Source: Coprobacillus cateniformis
GTDB taxonomy: Bacteria; Bacillota_I; Bacilli_A; Erysipelotrichales; Coprobacillaceae
Assembly (NCBI RefSeq): GCF_009767585.1
Contig: NZ_WSNW01000001.1
Span: 1,828,090 to 1,892,089 of the forward strand
Length of the DNA: 64,000 nucleotides
Reading direction: 5' to 3'
The notes under the pieces were generated by a model. The model worked only from the letters and a program-made list of their open reading frames with translations. It was not told where the DNA came from and made no database searches. The translations under genes and the position numbers were made by a program. How positions within the stretch are numbered: position 1 is the stretch's first letter; each line of letters opens with the position of its first letter. This document shows positions 8,752 to 15,957 of this stretch, piece after piece.

Positions 8752-10122
8752 ATGAATCAGTCATATTGGCAAAAAACATCAAAGAAAAAAATAGGAAAAA
8801 AAATAGAAACAGATATAGCAACGGATATTGTCATTATTGGAGGCGGTTTATCAGGTGTTGCATTGGCATATCAATTAAAGGATAGTCCATATCAAGTCAT
8901 AGTTGTTGATAAAGATGAACTCGGCAGTCATACAAGTGGTCATACTACTGCAAAGGTGACGACGTTGCATTCTACACTATATCGTGACATTACAAAACAT
9001 TATGATATTCATCAAGCTTATCTTTATTATAAATCTAATCAACAGGCATTTGATGAAATTGAAAATATCATACAAAAAGAAAATATTGCTTGTGATTATC
9101 AAAAGAATAATTCTTTTATTTATACAGATGATCCTAATTATGTCAAAGACATACAGGAACAAACCGATATTTTCCATTCATTAAGAATTGAAACAATTCA
9201 TGATGAAAATCATTTGGCTTCATTAGGTCTAAAAAATCAAGCTATTTTTCATCCCCTTAAATATCTATATAAACTCGTTGATATCTGTCAAAAAAGTGGC
9301 GTTTCTTTTTATGAACATAGTGAAGTCACACATATTGAAAGAAAAGATGATTCATTTATAATAGATATAAATGAACATCACATACAATGTCATTACCTAG
9401 TTCATGCAACAAGGTACCCATTTATTAGAAAAGGTTTATATTTCTTTAAACTCTTTCAAGAAAAAGAATACATTGATTATATAATCGAACAAAATGGTAA
9501 AGACAGTTATCTATGCGTAGATCAAACAAAAAGTTACCGTCCTTTAATAAATGATGATAGTTTACAAATTACCAGAGATTCTAAAGACTGGTTTGCTCAA
9601 GATAGTACACCTATTCGTGGAATTCCTTATATTGGAAGACTAAGTAAATATTCAAATGAATTTATAATCTATGGCTTTCAAAAATGGGGTATGACTTTGT
9701 CACAAGTTGCTGCAAGACTTATTAGTGATTTGATTTTAGATAAAGAAAATCCATATGAAGATTTATATGCATGTCATTATTTCTCTATGTCTTTTGCAAA
9801 AAAATATACAAATAAGGTGTGGAAAAATACTAAAAAAGGCATGATTATGAATCGTTTTCAAAACGATCCATTAATCACTTTAGAGAATCAAGATGGTATG
9901 GTAACAAAGGTCAATGGAAAGTTAACAGCAGTATATAAGGATAAAAAAGGTGAACTCCATTTTCTCACACCATATTGTCCTCATTTAAAATGTGTTGTAG
10001 ATTTTTGTAAGAAGGATCAGACTTGGACATGTCCTTGCCATCAATCTGTTTATGATGCATATGGCCATCTTATGGAAGGACCAAGTCTTTATTCCTTAAA
10101 GAAAACGCAAGATAAATCATAG
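8752..10122 (+). CDS. FAD-dependent oxidoreductase with C-terminal Rieske [2Fe-2S] domain
   Basis: 456 residues. N-terminal DAO-type flavin fold with the dinucleotide motif IIGGGLSGVALAYQL (about residues 27-41) and GSHTSGHTTAKVT, as in YhfW-like oxidoreductases. The C-terminal Rieske domain has both cluster motifs: CPHLKC (about 409) and CPCHQS (about 427), supplying two Cys and two His. Substrate unknown; the family probably moves electrons between flavin and the iron-sulfur cluster in the cytoplasm. ATG 8752 was preferred over TTG 8725, which lies in the preceding terminator; the ribosome site CTGGTGA is weak. No promoter is obvious between the phoR terminator and this gene, so expression may rely on read-through. 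Confidence 0.85.
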   Translation: MNQSYWQKTSKKKIGKKIETDIATDIVIIGGGLSGVALAYQLKDSPYQVIVVDKDELGSHTSGHTTAKVTTLHSTLYRDITKHYDIHQAYLYYKSNQQAFDEIENIIQKENIACDYQKNNSFIYTDDPNYVKDIQEQTDIFHSLRIETIHDENHLASLGLKNQAIFHPLKYLYKLVDICQKSGVSFYEHSEVTHIERKDDSFIIDINEHHIQCHYLVHATRYPFIRKGLYFFKLFQEKEYIDYIIEQNGKDSYLCVDQTKSYRPLINDDSLQITRDSKDWFAQDSTPIRGIPYIGRLSKYSNEFIIYGFQKWGMTLSQVAARLISDLILDKENPYEDLYACHYFSMSFAKKYTNKVWKNTKKGMIMNRFQNDPLITLENQDGMVTKVNGKLTAVYKDKKGELHFLTPYCPHLKCVVDFCKKDQTWTCPCHQSVYDAYGHLMEGPSLYSLKKTQDKS

Positions 10123-10123
10123 T

Positions 10124-10147
10124 AACCTCTCACTGAGAGGTTTTTTT
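10124..10147 (+). terminator. Rho-independent terminator
   Basis: ACCTCTC (10125-10131)/GAGAGGT (10135-10141) with loop ACT, then seven T. Ends the oxidoreductase transcript. Confidence 0.85.
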
Positions 10148-10167
10148 ACTAAAAGTGTATTTTTATC

Positions 10168-10198
10168 TTGACTACTCCCTAAGGGAGTAGCATATGAT
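10168..10198 (+). promoter_or_regulatory. MerR-type promoter with operator palindrome
   Basis: TTGACT (10168-10173) and TATGAT (10193-10198) are separated by 19 bp, longer than the usual 17. The spacer holds a perfect dyad CTACTCCCT-A-AGGGAGTAG (10172-10190). This is the MerR-family arrangement, in which the bound activator untwists an over-long spacer. It most likely autoregulates the next gene. Confidence 0.85.
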
Positions 10199-10229
10199 AA
10201 ATATGCAATTAAAAAAGGGAGGATGCTAA

Positions 10230-11111
10230 ATGCTTATAAAGGATGTTTGTAAACTTTGCCATGTCACAAAAAAAGCCCTTGTTTATTATGAAGACAAAGG
10301 ACTTATTTCTCCACTTATAATGGAAAATGGTTATCGAGATTATAGTCAAAAAGATATCAAGATCATTAAAGAAATTTGTGTTTTAAGACATTGTGGAATA
10401 AGTGTGTCAGATATTAAAATTATTCTATTAGATACTAATAAAAAAACAGTGATAAAGAAATATCAAAAATTAAATAATTTACATATAGAAAGTTATTTAA
10501 AAATGAATGAGAGTCTTCAACGATTGACACAGAATTATGATATTGAAAAAGAATTTAATCATTTAGTTGAAAAGAATGATTGTCTTCTTACTGTAAGAGA
10601 AAAACTTATTTTAGCGTTTCCAGGTTGTTATGGACTTTTTTTGTCATTACATTTTGGAAGATTCTTAAATGAAAGTATTGATACTAAAGAAAAGCATAAA
10701 GCTTATGTTCAGATGATTCATTATTTAGACCATTTGGTTATTTCTCAAGAATTGGTTGATTATATGAAATCAATATTTAATGACAAGTATGATATCTTTG
10801 CTTTAGAACAACAAATCTATCTTGATACAACAAATGCTTTTCATGACTTTGAAAACTATTTCAAAGAGCACCAAGAGCAATTGGAAAATTATATTGAGTA
10901 TAAACTATCAGATGAATACAAAGATTCATTGGTAAAAAAAGTTCAAGAAGAAATATTAATTTTTCAAAAGGAAACAGGATATCAAGATAACTTTATTGAG
11001 AACTTAAAGATTCTTAGTTCTTCTTATCGAGAGTATCTTCATCAGTTAGAAAAACTCAAAAAGCAATATATATATTTCCACAAGTCCAAGAATTCTCATC
11101 AAATGCTTTAA
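10230..11111 (+). CDS. MerR-family transcriptional regulator with long C-terminal domain
   Basis: 293 residues. Residues 1-70 form a MerR winged helix (VCKLCHVTKKALVYYEDKGLISPL ... GYRDYSQKDIKIIKEICVLRHCGISVSDIKIIL). A coiled-coil segment follows, then a roughly 190-residue helical domain of unknown ligand, much longer than in metal-sensing MerR proteins and more like drug- or lipid-sensing members. GGGAGG lies 8 bases before ATG 10230. The gene sits directly behind a canonical MerR promoter and has no partner within the same transcript, so autoregulation is likely and other targets are unknown. Confidence 0.85.
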   Translation: MLIKDVCKLCHVTKKALVYYEDKGLISPLIMENGYRDYSQKDIKIIKEICVLRHCGISVSDIKIILLDTNKKTVIKKYQKLNNLHIESYLKMNESLQRLTQNYDIEKEFNHLVEKNDCLLTVREKLILAFPGCYGLFLSLHFGRFLNESIDTKEKHKAYVQMIHYLDHLVISQELVDYMKSIFNDKYDIFALEQQIYLDTTNAFHDFENYFKEHQEQLENYIEYKLSDEYKDSLVKKVQEEILIFQKETGYQDNFIENLKILSSSYREYLHQLEKLKKQYIYFHKSKNSHQML

Positions 11112-11142
11112 ATACATATTTCTTGAAAAATTGAGCAATAAC

Positions 11143-11182
11143 TTTCATTTTTTACGAAAACTACGTATAATGTAATTATACG
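11143..11182 (+). promoter_or_regulatory. Promoter with palindrome over the -10 box
   Basis: TTTCAT (11143-11148), 17 bp, TATAAT (11166-11171). A perfect inverted repeat CGTATAAT-GTA-ATTATACG (11164-11182) covers the -10 box, placing a possible repressor site on the polymerase contact. Confidence 0.6.
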
Positions 11183-11195
11183 AGGGGATGATTTT

Positions 11196-12005
11196 ATGAA
11201 ATGTGATGTCTGTGGAACAAAGATTCCAATAGCTGAGAGTACATGCCCAAATTGTGGATACCGAGTGAAAAAGGATGTTGTTCAATCTTTTGATGCATCC
11301 AATAAGACACATGAGCATATTCGTACACAATCAACAAAAACCTATGTCAAGCCAAATATACCAGATATGAGTATGTTTCAAACACCAAAATGGATTATAG
11401 GAATAGCAGTTGCTTTTGTTGTTGTAGTCATAATTATGACAGTTCTACCACTATTATCAAAGTCTTCTCGTTCTTCCAGTGACTGGTCTGAAATGACTTT
11501 CCAGGAAGTTATTGATTTGGGAGAGGGAGAAGGAACAATTGAGCTTGCACAAAGTTCACTTGAAAAAGTTCAAAATCTTATGAGCAATACACTTCACATA
11601 GAAGATATATATACCCATGAATATTGTAGTGATTATGATGATTCTGTAAACGCAAGTTTTTCTGTACAAGGGTATAGTCAAGATGTATATTATAGTGTTA
11701 ATTACACATATGTAGATAGAGAATTGCTGTCATCTGAATTAACAATTTCTGGAACCAGCCAAAAAAGTATAAAAGATTTAGAAACTTTACCAATGAATAA
11801 GGATATAGTCACAAAACTTGGGGATTATATGGATATTCACAATGCATACGAGTATTTTGATCAAGGACGTTTAAAGCTTGTTAAGTTAAAAGATTATAAT
11901 GATCAGTATGAATATGTTCATTCTCAAAATCCATATGTATTTATTCATGAAAAGGTTTATTCTCGTAATGAATTTGAATATTATTGTACCATTTCAAGTC
12001 GTTAG
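11196..12005 (+). CDS. Zinc-ribbon, single-pass membrane protein
   Basis: 269 residues. The N-terminus MKCDVCGTKIPIAESTCPNCGY is a CxxC...CxxC zinc ribbon on the cytoplasmic side; one membrane helix lies at about 64-85 (WIIGIAVAFVVVVIIMTVL), followed by a roughly 180-residue extracytoplasmic domain rich in Tyr, Ser and Asp with no recognised fold. Similar zinc-ribbon/TM/exported-domain proteins are common in Firmicutes without assigned function. GAGGGGATG lies before ATG 11196. Single gene between a palindromic promoter and a terminator whose stem overlaps the stop codon. Confidence 0.75.
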   Translation: MKCDVCGTKIPIAESTCPNCGYRVKKDVVQSFDASNKTHEHIRTQSTKTYVKPNIPDMSMFQTPKWIIGIAVAFVVVVIIMTVLPLLSKSSRSSSDWSEMTFQEVIDLGEGEGTIELAQSSLEKVQNLMSNTLHIEDIYTHEYCSDYDDSVNASFSVQGYSQDVYYSVNYTYVDRELLSSELTISGTSQKSIKDLETLPMNKDIVTKLGDYMDIHNAYEYFDQGRLKLVKLKDYNDQYEYVHSQNPYVFIHEKVYSRNEFEYYCTISSR

Positions 12006-12020
12006 AAATAACGACTTTTC
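11996..12020 (+). terminator. Rho-independent terminator
   Basis: AAGTCGTTA (11996-12004)/TAACGACTT (12009-12017), loop GAAA, then TTTTC. The 5' arm contains the end of the zinc-ribbon gene. Confidence 0.75.
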
Positions 12021-12126
12021 ATATTGTCACAAAATTTGATACGAGATATGAAAGAATTCATTTTCGTATTCGTAGCAAAGTTATTAAAAAAGTATTATAA
12101 TAAAATTATATATGAGGAGGAATCTT

Positions 12127-13032
12127 ATGAAAAAAATTATGTCATTATTATTGATGATGAGTTTTATCTTGGCTGGATGTTCATCATCGAAAAGTGCAGA
12201 TACAATGAAAGTATTAACGCCAAATGGAGCAACAGCCTTATCTTTAGTAGGTGTTTATGAAGAAATAACAAAGAATGGTGAAGTGAAAATTGTTGAAGGA
12301 AGTGAACTGATTAGCAGTGAACTTGTTAAAAAGGATAGTGAATTTGATGCTATTATTGCACCTATTAATTTAGGCTGTCAATTAATTGCAAAAGGTCAAA
12401 CAGATTATAGATTAGCTGGCGTTTTGACATGGGGAAACCTTTATTTGGTACAAAATGAAGATGTAACTAATAATGAATTAGCAGCATTTGGTGAAAAGGC
12501 TGTTCCAGGAAAGATTTTTAATCTGGTAAAAGAATCATCGGATATTATGAAGAATTCTAAAGTTACTTATTATAATGCAGTGAGTGATGTACAAGCACAA
12601 GTCTTAGCAGGAAAATGTCAGTATGCATTAATGGCTGAACCTGCTGCAACTGCAACTATTGGAAAAGCAAAGCAAAATGGAACAACATTAAAAATAGTCG
12701 CTTCGCTACAAGAACTTTATCAAAAACAATCTGGGTCTATAGAGGCAGGCTATCCACAAGCGGCTATTTTTGTTAAAAATAAAGATGATGTGAAAGATTT
12801 ATTATCAAAGATAGAAGCATTTACATCTGGTAAAAAAGATGAAGAATTATTAACAAAGTCAATTGATAAAATTGGTGCTGAAACATTTGGTATTCCAAGT
12901 GCAGCTATTGGAGCGAAGACATGGACAAATCAAAACATCAATTATAAAGATGCCGCAAGTGTTAAAGAAGATATTCAATCATTACTGAAACAATTTGGCA
13001 TTGAATATAGTGATGATATGCTAATCAAATAA
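12127..13032 (+). CDS. ABC transporter substrate-binding lipoprotein (SsuA/TauA/NrtA type)
   Basis: 301 residues with a lipoprotein signal (ILAGCSSS, Cys near residue 18). The fold resembles the nitrate/sulfonate/taurine or thiamine-precursor binding proteins: MKVLTPNGATALSLVG at the start, IIAPINLGCQLIAKG and QVLAGKCQYALMAEPAATATIG later. The ligand cannot be told from sequence. ATG 12127 follows GAGGAGG by about 7 bases; the frame from 12112 begins inside that site. The stop overlaps the permease start (TAATG), so the two are coupled, but no ATPase gene follows. Confidence 0.85.
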   Translation: MKKIMSLLLMMSFILAGCSSSKSADTMKVLTPNGATALSLVGVYEEITKNGEVKIVEGSELISSELVKKDSEFDAIIAPINLGCQLIAKGQTDYRLAGVLTWGNLYLVQNEDVTNNELAAFGEKAVPGKIFNLVKESSDIMKNSKVTYYNAVSDVQAQVLAGKCQYALMAEPAATATIGKAKQNGTTLKIVASLQELYQKQSGSIEAGYPQAAIFVKNKDDVKDLLSKIEAFTSGKKDEELLTKSIDKIGAETFGIPSAAIGAKTWTNQNINYKDAASVKEDIQSLLKQFGIEYSDDMLIK

Positions 13033-13754
13033 TGAAGCATAAAATTAATCTTGTTGTTTATATTTTGTTGTTATGGCAACTGGTTGCTGTTATTGTCAAT
13101 AAAGAGGTCATTGTTCCTTATCCTTTAGATGTTTTTCAAAGAATGATTGACATGCTTACTGATTTCAATTTTTATCAGACTCTATTTATAACCCTATCAC
13201 ATGTTATTATAGTGGTTGCAATAAGTGCACTTATTGCATTTGTGTTAGCTTATCTAGGATATCAAAAACCACTTATAGATGAATATGTTTCACCATTACT
13301 AACAATGATTCAAGCAATACCTAATATTTCATTTATTATACTTGTATTGGTTTGGGTATCATCATTACAAACTGTCTATATTGTGCTTTTTCTAGTTGTT
13401 TTTCCTCTATTGTATAATAATTTTATACAGGGTTTTAAAAGTATTGATCATGACTTGCGAGATGTTATATTATTATATCATCCAACATGTTTTGAAAAGT
13501 ATTTCAAAGTATATTTACCTCTGATTCGTCCAAGCTTTTTATCAGGAATGAAGAGTTCATTAAGTCTTGGTGTAAAAGTTGCAGTGATGGCTGAGATACT
13601 AGCTGGACTCCCTTATGGTGTAGGAAGAGCAATCAATTATAGTCGAATTCAATTTGATATGGTTGGAGTTTTTGCATGGACCGTTTGGTTAGTTATTATG
13701 ATATTGTTTATTGACTATATATTAAATAAAGTTATGCATGATCATGAATTTTAA
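13032..13754 (+). CDS. ABC transporter permease (TauC/SsuC type)
   Basis: 240 residues, five or six membrane helices, with the BPD_transp_1 coupling loop around residues 140-185 (DVILLYHPTCFEKYFKVYLPLIRPSFLSGMKSSLSL shortened from the usual EAA consensus). It works with the binding protein just upstream. Import systems of this type normally include an ATPase gene in the same operon; here the coding region is followed 17 bases later by an IS3 relic and then unrelated genes, so the ATPase is missing locally and must come from elsewhere or the system is crippled. Confidence 0.85.
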   Translation: MKHKINLVVYILLLWQLVAVIVNKEVIVPYPLDVFQRMIDMLTDFNFYQTLFITLSHVIIVVAISALIAFVLAYLGYQKPLIDEYVSPLLTMIQAIPNISFIILVLVWVSSLQTVYIVLFLVVFPLLYNNFIQGFKSIDHDLRDVILLYHPTCFEKYFKVYLPLIRPSFLSGMKSSLSLGVKVAVMAEILAGLPYGVGRAINYSRIQFDMVGVFAWTVWLVIMILFIDYILNKVMHDHEF

Positions 13755-13770
13755 GTACAAGATATTGTAG

Positions 13771-14080
13771 TGAACCCTAAAAGTGGAATTAAAATTTAAT
13801 ATTTATTGTAAGGCTTGATTCCTAACTTGTAAAGGAGTTAGGCCTTTTCATTTTTCATTGTGTCTTCCTTTTGGCTTATTATTAAGACCATCATAACCTC
13901 ATTTTTCATAATTGTTAATCCATTGATTGATTTGTCCATCTGCAATATCGTATAAAATCATTAATAACATCTTAGACTCTCATGAGCGAAAATATAAGCT
14001 TACTATTTCTTTTTTATCTTTATATGTTAATTTTGAATGTTAAAAAAACCTCTTGTTCATAGTTCAACTTTTGAGGTTCA
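13771..14080 (-). mobile_element. 310-bp relic of an IS3-family insertion sequence
   Basis: The two ends are imperfect inverted repeats: TGAACCCTAAAAGTGGAATT at 13771-13790 against, read on the minus strand from 14080, TGAACCTCAAAAGTTGAACT. Between them the minus strand encodes a broken IS3 OrfA: SKLTYKDKKEIVSLYF near 14037-13990, then INQWINNYEK and GYDGLNNKPKGR separated by stop codons. This is the helix-turn-helix half of the transposase; OrfB is gone. A terminator-like hairpin (AACCTC/GAGGTT plus T run on the minus strand) lies at the upstream end. No target duplication is clear. Confidence 0.7.
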
Positions 14081-14082
14081 AT

Positions 14083-14130
14083 TCAATTTAATATTCTTTT
14101 AATAACAAGGAAATCTAATTTTATTTTCAT
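14083..14130 (-). pseudogene. Gene start cut off by the IS3 relic
   Basis: A strong ribosome site (GAAGGGAG) precedes ATG 14130 and opens MKIKLDFLVIKRILN, which stops three bases outside the IS end at 14080. The remainder of the gene is absent. It is probably the 5' end of a gene disrupted by the insertion; product unknown. Confidence 0.4.
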
Positions 14131-14174
14131 TTTTATCTCCCTTCTGTAATTGATATTACAAAACGGAAATTATA

Positions 14175-14203
14175 TAAAAAAGCCAAGAATTATACTTCTT
14201 GGC
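14175..14203 (-). terminator. Rho-independent terminator of small lipoprotein gene
   Basis: On the minus strand GCCAAGAAG...ATTCTTGGC (14203-14182) followed by TTTTTT. Confidence 0.75.
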
Positions 14204-14223
14204 AAAATAAGATATTTTATTAT

Positions 14224-14349
14224 TTAATAATAAGTATAGTAATACGATTTCATTTCTTTAATTGTATTTTCTTTAGCTATTCCCTTTTTTTGTGGAGAAG
14301 GAGAACACCCAGAAATTATTAAGGCAACGAGAATTAATATTGTCTTCAT
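14224..14349 (-). CDS. Small lipoprotein (41 residues)
   Basis: Short gene MKTILILVALIISGCSPSPQ...; a hydrophobic signal runs to a lipobox ISGC with Cys at residue 15, leaving a mature peptide of about 27 residues that is Lys-rich and ends in Tyr repeats (SYYYTYY). The upstream ribosome site is weak (GAAAAGAGC). A clean terminator 20 bases downstream supports it as an expressed unit. Function unknown; it could be a surface peptide or the remains of a longer lipoprotein. Nearby genes give no hint. Confidence 0.5.
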   Translation of the reverse strand: MKTILILVALIISGCSPSPQKKGIAKENTIKEMKSYYYTYY

Positions 14350-14516
14350 TTTCAATTGCTCTTTTCACAATCATTATTAGCACATATATATTAAAGTTTA
14401 TACTTGTATTTATTTTAGTTAGAATATGAAGTTATTCTATTTTTTATATCTTAATTCAAATTTTTAAGAGATAATGCAGTATGACATTGAATCAATCAAA
14501 CTGGTTAACTGAATTA

Positions 14517-15044
14517 CTACTTCATTAACGTATTTTTCTTCAGTTCATAAGATGGATGATACAGCCCTGTTGGTTCATAAAATTCATCACCAATATAACT
14601 GAAACCTAATTTAAGTAATAATTTTGATGATGCTATATTATTAGGATTATGACCTGCAAACAACTCTTCTGCCTTCAAAACAGTAAATGCATAATTTATT
14701 ACTGTTTTTGCTGCTTCCATTGCATATCCTTGTCCCCAAAACTTTGGACGCAGATGAAAACCTATTTCATATTTACCTTTGCTATATGGTTTTAATCCAC
14801 AGCAACCAATCAATTCGTTTGAGTCAAGTTTAAAAATAGGCCAGTATTGAATATTATACATCGATTTATTTTTTATTTCTTTTTCTAATCGTGTTCTAAT
14901 ATCATTCGTACTGAATTTACCGCTAGCACAAATGAATCTTGTGACATCAGGATCTCCCCATAATAATTCTGCCAGTTTGATATCATCTTTTTCCCATTCA
15001 GAAAATCCTATTCTATTTGTAGTTAAGAAAAAATCTCTATCCAT
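14517..15044 (-). CDS. GNAT N-acetyltransferase (RimJ/RimL type)
   Basis: 175 residues. Begins MDRDFFLTTNRIGFSEWEKDDIKLAELLWGDPDVTRFI, the usual opening of the Acetyltransf_3 group, with the acetyl-CoA region GFHLRPKFWGQGYAMEAAKTVINYAF and the distal AGHNPNNIASSKLLLKLGFSYIG. Such enzymes acetylate ribosomal protein N-termini or small molecules; the target is unknown. The start is ATG 15044 (TTTAGGAGG upstream), not the longer frame beginning at 15113, which would overlap the gene upstream. Next to another acetyltransferase gene 46 bases upstream. Confidence 0.85.
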   Translation of the reverse strand: MDRDFFLTTNRIGFSEWEKDDIKLAELLWGDPDVTRFICASGKFSTNDIRTRLEKEIKNKSMYNIQYWPIFKLDSNELIGCCGLKPYSKGKYEIGFHLRPKFWGQGYAMEAAKTVINYAFTVLKAEELFAGHNPNNIASSKLLLKLGFSYIGDEFYEPTGLYHPSYELKKNTLMK

Positions 15045-15090
15045 TTGTATACCTCCTAAAATTCTAATTTGTTGAATCGAATAATTCTTA

Positions 15091-15837
15091 TTATTTACTG
15101 AATTCACATTCATATGTTACATATGAATGTGAAAGATGATAGCCTAGCTTTTCTGCCAAATGTACTGACCTTAAATCGTGAGCATCCCAACTAGGATAGA
15201 TATTATTTGCAAGGCATTCCAAAATCAGCTTTGCTCCACAAACTGTAGCCAGACCTTTTTTTCTGTATTCTGGTTTTGTATCAATCTCGATTTCTATTCC
15301 ATTCTTATATATGGCATAAGGAGAAGCACCAGAAACCAACTGTCCTTTATGAAGTATTGCTACTCCAAGTGCACGCTCTTTATAATCTTGATAATTCTCA
15401 AATTGGGAGCATAAATCAACTGACCAATTTTCTTTCTTTGCTAGTTCAAAAACTTCACAGTCAAATTGCCTGATTTCATAGTCATCATCAAGAGATTCTA
15501 CTATTGATTTAAGATATTCTTTATCAAAAATATCAGGTTCTTTTTTAATTGCATATCGTAATGTTTTTTTTGCTTTTTTTCCAAAAGTGTGTTCAATCAT
15601 TGGATACCAATCTTCATTATTAGCTGCAATAAGCATAAAGTCACGGACTGGAATTGACTTTAATAAATTTTCATTTGGAATTCCAGCACAAAAACTGAAA
15701 TCACCATTTATTACAATGGCAGATTCAGGAGTCATTTCATCATCCGTAATCAGTGTCCCCATATACCCTTGCAGACAAGACCAGATTAACGCTTCTTCCC
15801 AATTTTGGAATAGCGCAATTGCTTTCTCATTATACAT
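15091..15837 (-). CDS. GNAT acetyltransferase of the ZmaR-like family
   Basis: 248 residues. The N-terminal half (FQNWEEALIWSCLQGYMG ... AIVINGDFSFCAGIPN) is typical of the GNAT_acetyltran family (PF12746), which includes the zwittermicin-resistance protein ZmaR. The C-terminal half holds the acetyl-CoA fold: GVAILHKGQLVSGASPYAIYKNGIEIEIDTKPEYRKKGLATVCGAKLI, then SWDAHDLRSVHLAEKLGY. Substrate unknown; antibiotic or metabolite acetylation is possible by family analogy only. Adjacent to and co-oriented with the RimJ-like gene, so they may be cotranscribed. Confidence 0.8.
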   Translation of the reverse strand: MYNEKAIALFQNWEEALIWSCLQGYMGTLITDDEMTPESAIVINGDFSFCAGIPNENLLKSIPVRDFMLIAANNEDWYPMIEHTFGKKAKKTLRYAIKKEPDIFDKEYLKSIVESLDDDYEIRQFDCEVFELAKKENWSVDLCSQFENYQDYKERALGVAILHKGQLVSGASPYAIYKNGIEIEIDTKPEYRKKGLATVCGAKLILECLANNIYPSWDAHDLRSVHLAEKLGYHLSHSYVTYECEFSK

Positions 15838-15957
15838 AAACTCACCTTATCCCCCCCACTAGACAAACTCTATTTTATGAAACGCTTTCTGCTTTGATTG
15901 TATCATAGAAGCTTTATAACCACAAATCTTTATGAAAAAAAGAAAGTCTATTATCCT

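Noticed and set aside
12024..12260. Open frame on the plus strand overlapping the ABC binding-protein gene start
   Set aside because: It runs out of frame through a clear signal peptide and lipobox and has no ribosome site; a shadow.
13755..14130. Remnant of an ATPase gene after the ABC permease
   Set aside because: No Walker or signature motif in any frame; the sequence reads as IS3 OrfA instead.
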